NCBI GenBank assembly: GCA_031372145.1
Contig: JANMKR010000132.1
Location: 1-38,376, forward strand
Origin: CALMEC01 sp031372145
Lineage (GTDB): Bacteria; Actinomycetota; Thermoleophilia; Miltoncostaeales; Miltoncostaeaceae
DNA length: 38,376 bases
Direction of reading: 5' to 3'
A program made the translations under genes and the position numbers. Under the pieces are notes generated by a model. It did not search any database. It was not told the DNA's origin and worked only from the letters and a program-made list of their open reading frames with translations. This document shows, one piece after another, positions 16,504 to 23,246 of this stretch (the stretch's first letter is position 1; each line of letters begins with the position of its first letter).

Positions 16504-17073
16504 CTACGTCGTGAGCACTGCGATCAACAGCCCGATGGCCAGCAGTCCTGCCACAAGCACGATGACCAGGTTGGCGGTCAGGGCAACCGAAAGCAGGCGT
16601 CCCCGTCCCGCCGCCCGATCCTCGTCGGCGCGCTCGCCTGCACCGGCATCGGTCGGGGGTGCGGCTCCCCGTGCGACTCCCGAACCCGATGGACGACCCT
16701 CGCCTGGTTGTCGCCACGCCGTCGCTCCACCGAGGACGCCGACGATCAGCGTGTTCAGGCTGACCTTCTCGCGATCCGCAAGGCGCACGAGCTCCGAATG
16801 AAGGCTCGGCGGCATGCGGACGAGGAGTCGGCCACTGTGGGCGGACGCGGCCTTGGGCGGGGGAACCTGGCGGTCGTTGTCGAGCGCATCCTGGATCCAC
16901 GCCGCCATCGCCTGGCGGACCGCGGCGAGCGCATCCTCCTCGGTCGCGCCATGCGCCTCACAGCCAGGCAACTCGACAGCCTGCGCACACCACCCGCCGT
17001 CACGGCGCACGAGTGCGATCTCGTAGGGCTGCTCGAGGTGCTGCTCGGCCGCGGTGCGCTCGCGTGTCGCCAT
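16504..17073 (-). CDS. HicB-like protein with C-terminal membrane anchor
   Basis: The 189-residue protein has three parts. Residues 15-72 look like a HicB antitoxin RNase-H-like domain (YEIALVRRDGGWCAQAVELPG, then the GATEEDALAAVRQAM helix). Residues 80-114 look like the HicB ribbon-helix-helix (GRLLVRMPPSLHSELVRLADREKVSLNTLI). After a Gly/Ala/Pro-rich linker, residues 160-187 form one strongly hydrophobic membrane segment. No HicA toxin gene is found beside it. It starts 11 bases after the sigma-factor stop, so the two are probably one operon. A regulatory role, perhaps tethering the DNA-binding part to the membrane, is inference. The start ATG at 17073 is preferred to a longer basic upstream extension. 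Confidence 0.8.
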   Translation of the reverse strand: MATRERTAAEQHLEQPYEIALVRRDGGWCAQAVELPGCEAHGATEEDALAAVRQAMAAWIQDALDNDRQVPPPKAASAHSGRLLVRMPPSLHSELVRLADREKVSLNTLIVGVLGGATAWRQPGEGRPSGSGVARGAAPPTDAGAGERADEDRAAGRGRLLSVALTANLVIVLVAGLLAIGLLIAVLTT

Positions 17074-17084
17074 TGCGCTGGACG

Positions 17085-17708
17085 TTAGGCCCTTTCGGAC
17101 GCGGCGACAACCACCCGATCGTCTAGTTCGACGCGTAGCCGGTCCAGGCACGAACGGAGCAGTCGGGAGACCTGAACCTGTGAAATTCCGAACTCCAAAG
17201 CGATCTCATCCTGCTTGAGATCATCAAAGAATCTCCGCTTGACGAGCGCCTGCTCCCGATGGCCCAAGCCGCGCAAGGCCACACCGACTGCGACCCGGTT
17301 GGTTGCCGCCTCCGACTCGTCGACCGTGACGGCCACCCGCGCGTCCCAGACATCGGCCAGAAGCGCCTGGACCGGATCATCGGCCGCAATGCGATCAGCC
17401 CGAACATTCCCGGCCGCGCTGAGCCGCGCAGCATCCCGTTGCACCCGGCGGGGGATCCGCACGAGCTGCGTCCGATCACGCAGATGTCGCTGCATCTCAC
17501 CGACGATGCACGGAACCGCGTACGAGGTCAACGACACACCCCGCGACGGCTGGAATCGGTCGACCGCGTTGATCAACCCGATCGCCCCGACCTGAACCAG
17601 GTCGTCCATCTCCTCCCCGCGACGGGCAAAACGGCGCGCGAGACAACGCACCAGGGGGAGATGGTCCTCGATCGCCCGGTCACGGGGAGTGGATCTGCCG
17701 CTGGTCAT
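17085..17708 (-). CDS. RNA polymerase sigma factor, SigB/SigF-type
   Basis: A 207-residue group 3 sigma factor. Region 2 reads HLPLVRCLARRFARRGEEMDDLVQVGAIGLINAVDRF with SYAVPCIVGEMQRHLRDR, as in the SigB/SigF/SigG family. Region 3 follows (VRIPRRVQR), and region 4.2 has a helix-turn-helix (LKQDEIALEFGISQVQVSRLLRSCLDRL, 164-191). The ATG at 17708 has a GGAGG at good spacing. The family is usually held by an anti-sigma factor of the RsbW type, which is not in this window; the gene just downstream is instead a membrane-anchored HicB-like protein. It is divergent from the exported-protein cluster, making it a candidate activator of that cluster. Confidence 0.9.
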   Translation of the reverse strand: MTSGRSTPRDRAIEDHLPLVRCLARRFARRGEEMDDLVQVGAIGLINAVDRFQPSRGVSLTSYAVPCIVGEMQRHLRDRTQLVRIPRRVQRDAARLSAAGNVRADRIAADDPVQALLADVWDARVAVTVDESEAATNRVAVGVALRGLGHREQALVKRRFFDDLKQDEIALEFGISQVQVSRLLRSCLDRLRVELDDRVVVAASERA

Positions 17709-17735
17709 CTGGCCTCCATTCAGTCCGTTGAATTC

Positions 17736-17756
17736 ACGTTCATTATGTATGAACGT
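17736..17756. promoter_or_regulatory. Inverted repeat in the divergent promoter region
   Basis: ACGTTCAT (17736-17743) and ATGAACGT (17749-17756) form a perfect 8-bp inverted repeat with a 5-base spacer. It lies in the 128-base region between the sigma-factor and exported-protein starts. This region is strikingly AT-rich for the window (17744-17796). A CATAAT hexamer on the minus strand (17742-17747) overlaps it and could be the sigma gene's -10. A TTGGGT at 17764 may belong to a plus-strand promoter. It is a good candidate operator for either gene. Confidence 0.5.
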
Positions 17757-17836
17757 CGATGCGTTGGGTAGATACATCTATAGGCATATTTATTTCGTGT
17801 GTCTCTCCGCCGTGTGCCGTCGCGATCCAGATTCCG

Positions 17837-19210
17837 ATGACCCCCACCAGCCCTCACCAACTCCACTCGACGCCATCCCGTCCAGGGCGGTCGCTCGTCG
17901 TGCTGGGAGCTGTCATGGGTGCTTTGGGGCTCCTCGCAGTCCCGATCACGGCAACCGCGATGGACCCGCAAACGCCCGCTATCAGTGTGATATCACCGCA
18001 GTATCAGCCTCCGACCGCAGGTGAGATGGCCGCACAGGCCGCAGCCGTCGTCGCTGACGCCCAATCGGCAGTCGCAGTCGCAGCCGCGCCGCCCCAGGCT
18101 CAGACCGAGACCCCGTCTGCCCCGCTGCCGCCGTCCGTCGCACCGGCTCCGGCGACGTCGGACAGTGGTATCAATAGTCCCGTTTCTGATACTTCAGATA
18201 CGCATGATTTACCTCCGGTAGTGAGCGCCCCGAGTACGTCCGTCGTGGCGCCGGCCCGGGCTCCTGAACCTGCCCAAGCGGTCAGCGATGCGACACCCGT
18301 CGCGTCACCCGCACAGCAGGTCATCCCACCACCGGCCGCGAACGCCACCCAGACCCCTGTGAGCCAGGCCATCCAGACCGAATCGCCCGATGTTGCGGCA
18401 GCGGCCGCTGCCGCCGGCGAAGCGCTCGTGGCGAACCTCAACGTGGTGATTCGCGTCAACAGCCCGGGAAACGACGGGGCCGTCACCCAGGCCAACACGG
18501 TCGCCGCACCCGCTGCGGCGGCGAGCGGTCCAGCGCGTCCTGAGGGGACGGGCGTTTCGGTCACGCCTTCCGCCGCGGGGACGCTGCCGCTGACGTGGAT
18601 CTGGAACTGGAACTGGAGCCCGGCGGGGTGCGCGGCCGGCGGGGCATCCCAGCCGCAGTCGGCCATCAGCGCCGGCACGTGGACGTGGAACTGGAACTGG
18701 GGATGCGCACCGGCGCCGCCACCGCTCCACGTCAGCATCCCGTTGCCGCTCCCCGTCATGCCCGTGACCGAGCCGTCCGACGCCGGTGTCGTTTACACTC
18801 CGCCCGCACGGTCCGACGCGGTGCAGAACGTCGTGCCACCGACGCAGCCGGCCGCCACCCCGGGTCCACGAATCACCGTCGACACCGCGTCACGAAACCC
18901 GTTCGTCCAAGCGCTGCGCGCCGGCGCGAAATCGGCCGCGCGTGCGACGTCTGTCGCGACAAGCGCCTCAGCCACGTCGCCGCGATTGATCGGACCATCA
19001 TCGCGCGATGGGTTGCCACCGATCGGCGTGATCGCACCCGCTGCGGCGGCGGTCGCATCCGCGGGTCCCTCAGGGACCGGAACCGGCCTTGTTGCCGCGG
19101 CGCTGCTCGCGATGTTGGCGTTTGTCGCGCCCCAACTCCTTCTTCCGCTGCGGACGGCATCCGCCCGCCGTCCCGGCAACACCTCCTCACGACGTGAGCG
19201 ACCTGGATAG
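17837..19210 (+). CDS. Exported WNWNW-motif protein with one repeat core and C-terminal anchor
   Basis: I know no characterised homologue. The 457-residue protein has an N-terminal signal peptide (hydrophobic 20-40, likely cut after TATA at about 41), then a long Ala/Pro/Ser/Val-rich region. Residues 202-220 match the core repeated nine times in the next gene (NVVIRVNSPGNDGAVTQAN). Two near-identical Trp motifs follow, TWIWNWNW at 253-260 and TWTWNWNWGC at 281-290, with cysteines at 265 and 290. A hydrophobic segment at about 416-438 and an Arg-rich tail look like a membrane anchor. No LPXTG motif is present. The ATG at 17837 is chosen because it places the signal peptide correctly; an in-frame ATG 26 codons upstream lacks such a layout. 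No strong ribosome-binding site is seen. Confidence 0.75.
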   Translation: MTPTSPHQLHSTPSRPGRSLVVLGAVMGALGLLAVPITATAMDPQTPAISVISPQYQPPTAGEMAAQAAAVVADAQSAVAVAAAPPQAQTETPSAPLPPSVAPAPATSDSGINSPVSDTSDTHDLPPVVSAPSTSVVAPARAPEPAQAVSDATPVASPAQQVIPPPAANATQTPVSQAIQTESPDVAAAAAAAGEALVANLNVVIRVNSPGNDGAVTQANTVAAPAAAASGPARPEGTGVSVTPSAAGTLPLTWIWNWNWSPAGCAAGGASQPQSAISAGTWTWNWNWGCAPAPPPLHVSIPLPLPVMPVTEPSDAGVVYTPPARSDAVQNVVPPTQPAATPGPRITVDTASRNPFVQALRAGAKSAARATSVATSASATSPRLIGPSSRDGLPPIGVIAPAAAAVASAGPSGTGTGLVAAALLAMLAFVAPQLLLPLRTASARRPGNTSSRRERPG

Positions 19211-19234
19211 CGGCCTGCCCGCGATTTCGGTCCC

Positions 19235-19256
19235 TACCGGGCGATCTCGCCCGGTA
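19235..19256. promoter_or_regulatory. Inverted repeat between the two repeat-core genes
   Basis: TACCGGGCGA (19235-19244) and TCGCCCGGTA (19247-19256) form a perfect 10-bp inverted repeat with a 2-base centre. It lies in the 76-base gap before the nine-repeat gene. As DNA it could be an operator; as RNA, a 9-bp stem with a 4-base loop could act as a terminator/attenuator or mRNA stabiliser, letting the second gene be expressed at a different level. Confidence 0.5.
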
Positions 19257-19286
19257 CCAGTTCATTCTCGTTGTAGGAGATCAACC

Positions 19287-21515
19287 ATGAAGCGCAACAC
19301 ACTCGTGCTGCTCGTGGGGACGCTCTCTCTCCTTGTGGGAGGGGCGGGGATCGCCGCGGCAGCTGACCAGCAGGTTGCAGGCCAACAGGCCGCGAGCAAC
19401 CAGACGGCCGGCTCGGATGCCACGTCGACCCAGCAGGCGCCCACGAACCAGAACATCGACGTGCGCATCTTCAGCCCCGGCGACGCCGGTGCGGTGACGC
19501 AGACCAACAGCTCGGCAGCGGCCTCGGCCGCCGTCAACGCCAACACCACCGACCAGTCGGCCACGCAGACGCAGGCCGGCGGAGCGGGCGGGACGCAAGC
19601 TGCCGGTCAGGCCGCATCCAGCGATCAGACCGCGACATCGAATGCCACGTCGACCCAAACCAACCCGACCAACTCCAACATCGCGGTCCGCATCGACAGC
19701 CCCGGCAACGCCGGCGCCGTCACGCAGACCAACAGCTCGGCGGCCGAGTCCGCCGCAGCGAACCTCAACAAGACAGACCAGTCAGCCAACCAGACACAGG
19801 CAGGCGGAGCATGCTGCGCGGGGACCAGCGGCGGCACGCAGGCTGTGGGCCAGAAGGCTGACAACACGCAGGACGCAACGTCATCGGCGACATCGACCCA
19901 GACCAAGCCGACCAACTCGAACATCGCGGTCCGCATCGACAGCCCCGGCAACGCCGGCGCCGTCACGCAGACCAACAGCTCGAGCGCTGCGAGCCTCGCA
20001 GCAAACGCCAACATGGCCGACCAGTCGGCCACACAGCAGCAGGCAGGCGGAGCATGCTGCGCATCTGGCGGTGGAACACAGGCCGTGGGACAGGCCGCGA
20101 CGAACAACCAGTCGGCCACATCGGACGCGACGTCGACCCAGCACTCCCCGACGAACCAGAATGTCCCGGTTCGCATCGGCTCGCCGGGCAACGACGGTTC
20201 GGTGACGCAGACGAACGGTTCCGAAGCAGCTTCCGCGGCACTCAACGCCAACAAGCTCGACCAGACGGCGACCCAGATGCACGCAGGCGGCGCCTGCTGC
20301 ACGACCGCCACCGGTGGAACGCAGGCGATTGAACAGGCCGCATGGAGTGCGCAGGACGCCCACTCCTCGGCAACCTCCACCCAGTCAGGTGCAAGCAACA
20401 CTAACACACCGGTCCGGATCGGCAGCGCCGGCAACGGCGGCTCGGTTGATCAGACCAACGCATCCGTCGCCCTTTCGGCGGCGGCGAACCTCAACACGAC
20501 CGACCAGTCGGCAGCCCAGATGCAGGGCGGCGGCCTTGGCACCGGCGTGCAGGCGATCGGTCAGTTCGCGTACAGCTCGCAGGACGCTTCCTCGGACGCG
20601 ACCTCGACGCAGTCCTCCCCGTCCAACACCAACGCTCCGGTTCGCATCGGAAGCTACGGCAGCGACGGCTCGGTCGAGCAGACCAACATCTCGGCGGCAG
20701 CGTCCCTGGCCGCGAACCTCAACCACACCGACCAGTCGGCCACGCAGAACCAGGCCGGCGCCACGTGCTGCAGGGACACGAGGGACCCCAAGAAGGACGA
20801 CCCGTGCTGCGCAGGCGGCACCGGCGTTCAGGCCATTGGCCAGAAGGCCTCGAGCGACCAATCGGCCGACTCGTCAGCCACGTCGACCCAGTCGGGCGCG
20901 AGCAACACCAACGCGCCAGTCCGGATCGGCAGCTCAGGCGGCGGCGGCTCTGTGTCGCAGACCAACGCCTCCCTCGCCGCTTCGGCGGCGCTCAACGCCA
21001 ACAAGCTCGATCAATCGGCGACCCAGACGCAAGCCGGTGGCTTTGCGACCGGAGTTCAGGCGATCGGGCAGAAGGCCTGGAACGACCAGGACGCGTCCTC
21101 GGATGCAACCTCCCGGCAGTACCAGCCGTCCAACACCAACGCGCCCGTTCGCATCGCAAGCTACGGCGACGACGGCAGGGTCGAGCAGGCCAACATCTCG
21201 GCGGCCGAGTCCGTGGCCGCGAACCTCAACCACACCAAGCAGTCGGCCAGGCAGAACCAGGCCGGCGCCACGTGCTGCGCAACCGGCACCGGTGTCCAGG
21301 CTATCGGCCAGTTCGCGACGAACTGGCAGGACGCCGACTCCTCGGCAACGTCGAGCCAGTACGCGCCGTGCAACGTGAACTCCCCCGTGCGTGAATGGAG
21401 TTCGGGCAGCGACGGCTCTGTGTCGCAGACGAACGCTTCGCTCGTGACATCGTTCGCGCTGAACGCGAACAAGCTGACCCAGTACGCGACCCAGCAGCAA
21501 GGAGGTTCCGTCTAG
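19287..21515 (+). CDS. Secreted nine-repeat Q/N/S/T-rich protein, putative surface polymer subunit
   Basis: A 742-residue exported protein of no family I recognise. Residues 1-25 are a clear signal peptide (basic start, hydrophobic core, GIAAA-A). From residue 56 to the end it consists of nine tandem units of 75-93 residues, the last cut to 45. Each unit opens with a core like NIAVRIDSPGNAGAVTQTN, then AAxNxNxTDQSATQTQAGG and GTQAVGQxA-xxQxAxSxATSTQ. Units 2, 3, 4, 6 and 8 carry a CC pair after the first half; unit 6 has an extra charged insert with a second CC. Lys, Asp and Glu are scarce. The ATG at 19287 has a GGAG eight bases upstream. An amyloid-like or beta-solenoid extracellular fibre is inferred from composition and periodicity only. 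Confidence 0.85.
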   Translation: MKRNTLVLLVGTLSLLVGGAGIAAAADQQVAGQQAASNQTAGSDATSTQQAPTNQNIDVRIFSPGDAGAVTQTNSSAAASAAVNANTTDQSATQTQAGGAGGTQAAGQAASSDQTATSNATSTQTNPTNSNIAVRIDSPGNAGAVTQTNSSAAESAAANLNKTDQSANQTQAGGACCAGTSGGTQAVGQKADNTQDATSSATSTQTKPTNSNIAVRIDSPGNAGAVTQTNSSSAASLAANANMADQSATQQQAGGACCASGGGTQAVGQAATNNQSATSDATSTQHSPTNQNVPVRIGSPGNDGSVTQTNGSEAASAALNANKLDQTATQMHAGGACCTTATGGTQAIEQAAWSAQDAHSSATSTQSGASNTNTPVRIGSAGNGGSVDQTNASVALSAAANLNTTDQSAAQMQGGGLGTGVQAIGQFAYSSQDASSDATSTQSSPSNTNAPVRIGSYGSDGSVEQTNISAAASLAANLNHTDQSATQNQAGATCCRDTRDPKKDDPCCAGGTGVQAIGQKASSDQSADSSATSTQSGASNTNAPVRIGSSGGGGSVSQTNASLAASAALNANKLDQSATQTQAGGFATGVQAIGQKAWNDQDASSDATSRQYQPSNTNAPVRIASYGDDGRVEQANISAAESVAANLNHTKQSARQNQAGATCCATGTGVQAIGQFATNWQDADSSATSSQYAPCNVNSPVREWSSGSDGSVSQTNASLVTSFALNANKLTQYATQQQGGSV
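19452..21512 (+). repeat. Nine in-frame coding repeats of about 225-280 bp
   Basis: Units start at 19452, 19677, 19920, 20160, 20403, 20631, 20910, 21138 and 21378; lengths are 75, 81, 80, 81, 76, 93, 76, 80 and 45 codons. Units 2 and 3 share an identical 63-base opening (19677-19739 and 19920-19982), a recent duplication or conversion. Units 6 and 8 resemble each other (SYG-DG-VEQ-NISAA), as do 7 and 9 (SVSQTNASL with ALNANKL), suggesting that pairs of units were duplicated. Confidence 0.95.
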
Positions 21516-21521
21516 CAATGA

Positions 21522-21562
21522 TCTCCCGGGAGACACGCGTGCGCCCCGTTGCGGGCGCACGC
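21522..21562 (+). terminator. Palindrome and strong hairpin after the nine-repeat gene
   Basis: TCTCCCGGGAGA (21522-21533) is a perfect 12-base palindrome seven bases after the stop. GCGTGCGCCC (21537-21546) and GGGCGCACGC (21553-21562) make a 10-bp stem with a 6-base loop. There is no T run, as is common in GC-rich actinobacteria. It probably ends or stabilises the upstream message. Confidence 0.6.
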
Positions 21563-21633
21563 CTCTCCCGCTAGCTTGGCGGTCCAGGACACAAACATCC
21601 GTATCACGCAGGGAAGTTAGGGATCTGGTGGGC

Positions 21634-22125
21634 ATGACTCGCGTTCGCGTTCTGTCCTGTTGGGCGTCGGTGGCGGCCACCGCGATCGCCCTGGTCCTGC
21701 TCGCCCCCGTCACTGTCGCGAGCCCCACGCCCGACGCCGCGCCCGCCGGCGTCGCGCCCACGCCGGACCCGGTCGGCAAGAGCGTAGCCCCACGTCGGAC
21801 GAACCGCAGCACTTCGGCACAGCGCTCGACGACACACACGCGCCAGGTCGTGACGCGAAGCTCGTCCCGCTCCTCGACCTCGACCGGCTCCACCCGCGTG
21901 AAGACTGCTGCCCCTGCCAAGCCTCCCTCCCTACTGCAATCGGCCGTCACATTGGCGAAACCGAGAGTGGTTCCGGTAACCGTCGTTCCGGTCGCAACGC
22001 CGACCGGGGAGGGCCGTGACCGAGACCTCGCCCTCGGTGCCGCCGTCGCCCTAGGCGCGCTCGTTCTCGCAAGCATGTCCCTGGTCGTGCTGAGCCGCCG
22101 GATGCGAACCGACCTGCCCGCATGA
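21634..22125 (+). CDS. Small exported Ser/Thr-rich protein with C-terminal membrane segment
   Basis: A 163-residue protein of unknown function. Residues 1-29 are a signal peptide ending near VTVAS. The middle is Pro/Ala then Ser/Thr/Arg-rich (a low-complexity stretch near 50-85). Residues about 132-154 are a hydrophobic helix followed by SRRMRTDLPA, a typical stop-transfer end. The layout (signal, low-complexity stalk, anchor) parallels that of the WNWNW protein, so it may be a partner at the cell surface. A GTG two codons upstream (21628) is an alternative start; an AGGGA lies near both. The stop overlaps the next ATG (ATGA). Confidence 0.7.
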   Translation: MTRVRVLSCWASVAATAIALVLLAPVTVASPTPDAAPAGVAPTPDPVGKSVAPRRTNRSTSAQRSTTHTRQVVTRSSSRSSTSTGSTRVKTAAPAKPPSLLQSAVTLAKPRVVPVTVVPVATPTGEGRDRDLALGAAVALGALVLASMSLVVLSRRMRTDLPA

Positions 22126-23225
22126 TGAGGCTCAACGCTCGGCATCCGATCGTGCTGCTCGCTGCATTGCCGTTTGCGCTCATCGCGACCGAGTCAGCTG
22201 AAGCTGGCGATGCGATACCGATCTGCACACCCGGTCCATGCAATACCTGGAAGGCCAGCGACGTCACGCTGGAGTGGAAGCTTGTGGACGCCTTCACAAT
22301 CGAGTGCAACACAGTTCCACCCCCGTTCACCCAGGATGGGGATGTTGAGATTCCCTGCACCGTCCAGGATGTGAACGGCAGCATCACCCGACGGGTACGG
22401 ATCAAGATCGACAAGACCGCACCGCGGGTCGCGAACGTGGTACCCACGACCGGACCGAACGTACTCGGCTGGCACACGGCTCCGCTGACTTTCTCGTTTG
22501 GAGGAACGGATGCGAGCCAGGCGAATGCGAGTTCCGGTATCGCCGGCTGCACCCAGGTCACCTACAGCGGCCCCGACACACCCGCGGCCTCCGTTCAGGG
22601 AACCTGCCGTGACGGGGCCGGCAACGTGAGCGCACCGTTCACGCACGCGTTCAAGTACGACGCGACCGCGCCCGTGCTCGCTCCGGTGAGCGCGACCGCG
22701 GCCGACCGTGCCGTCAAGCTGCGGTGGACGCCATCGGAGGCGCCCGTCCAGATCGCGCGCACGCCGGGCATCGGGACCGAGGCGACGAGCGTCGTCTACA
22801 GCGGTCCGGCCGCGTCGTTCGTCGACACCAAGGTCAGGAACGGGACCACCTACCGGTATCGCGCCACCGTGACCGACGCCGCAGGGCACGCCACGACCCA
22901 GGGCGTCGGAGCACGCCCGTCGCGGGGGTTGCTCGAGCCGGCGGGGGGCGCGCGGATCGCCGGCGCCCCCCGCGTCGCCTGGACGCAGATCCTCAACGCG
23001 GGCTACTACAACGTCCAGCTCTACCGGGGCTCACGCAAGATCCTGAGCGCCTGGCCCAGGGGGACGGCCTACGCGCTGCGGTCCGGCTGGACGTTCCGCG
23101 GACAGCGTTTCAAGCTGACCCCGGGCACGTACCGCGTGTACGTCTGGCCAGGGTTCGGCGCCTTCGCCAAGCAACGCTACGGCCGTATCGTCGGCACACG
23201 GACCTTCGTCGTCCAAGCCCACTGA
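22122..23225 (+). CDS. Exported Ig/Fn3-like domain protein
   Basis: A 367-residue secreted protein. A signal peptide covers about 1-28 (ends SAEA-GD). Residues 30-185 contain repeated beta-type segments with paired cysteines (CTPGPC, GIAGCTQV, GTCRDGAGNVSAPF) and the phrase IDKTAPRV then DATAPVL, typical of bacterial Ig-like adhesive domains. About 187-265 resembles a fibronectin type III domain (VKLRWTPSE, NGTTYRYRATVTDAAG), and the C-terminal 95 residues form a second beta-rich module (YYNVQLYRGSRKIL, TPGTYRVYVWPG). No anchor is seen. It is translationally coupled to the gene before it, so it probably serves the same surface system. ATG codons at 22122 and 22125 are both possible. Confidence 0.75.
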   Translation: MMRLNARHPIVLLAALPFALIATESAEAGDAIPICTPGPCNTWKASDVTLEWKLVDAFTIECNTVPPPFTQDGDVEIPCTVQDVNGSITRRVRIKIDKTAPRVANVVPTTGPNVLGWHTAPLTFSFGGTDASQANASSGIAGCTQVTYSGPDTPAASVQGTCRDGAGNVSAPFTHAFKYDATAPVLAPVSATAADRAVKLRWTPSEAPVQIARTPGIGTEATSVVYSGPAASFVDTKVRNGTTYRYRATVTDAAGHATTQGVGARPSRGLLEPAGGARIAGAPRVAWTQILNAGYYNVQLYRGSRKILSAWPRGTAYALRSGWTFRGQRFKLTPGTYRVYVWPGFGAFAKQRYGRIVGTRTFVVQAH

Positions 23226-23246
23226 CGCCCGGCGCTTTGCCCTCGC

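Noticed and set aside
16446..16520. Possible CIRCE element before dnaJ (GTTAGCAAC and GAGCACT fragments)
   Set aside because: The two halves do not form the TTAGCACTC-N9-GAGTGCTAA inverted repeat.
18180..19210. Sortase substrate (LPXTG-type) in the WNWNW protein
   Set aside because: A C-terminal hydrophobic segment and basic tail are present but no LPXTG-like motif precedes them, and no sortase gene is in the window.
19625..20434. Second minus-strand open frame in the repeat region with hydrophobic-looking translation
   Set aside because: The periodic hydrophobic pattern simply mirrors the plus-strand Ala/Gln/Ser repeats; no start context and no family similarity.
19452..21512. CRISPR array or satellite DNA as explanation of the repeats
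   Set aside because: Repeat units are 225-280 bp, in frame, diverged at the DNA level but conserved as protein, with no short identical repeats or unique spacers.
20934..22145. Long open frame (about 400 codons) on the minus strand across the repeat gene
   Set aside because: It is a shadow of the plus-strand repeats at high GC; its translation is Arg/Gly/Val-rich without motifs, and the plus strand has signal peptide, ribosome-binding site and protein-level repeats.
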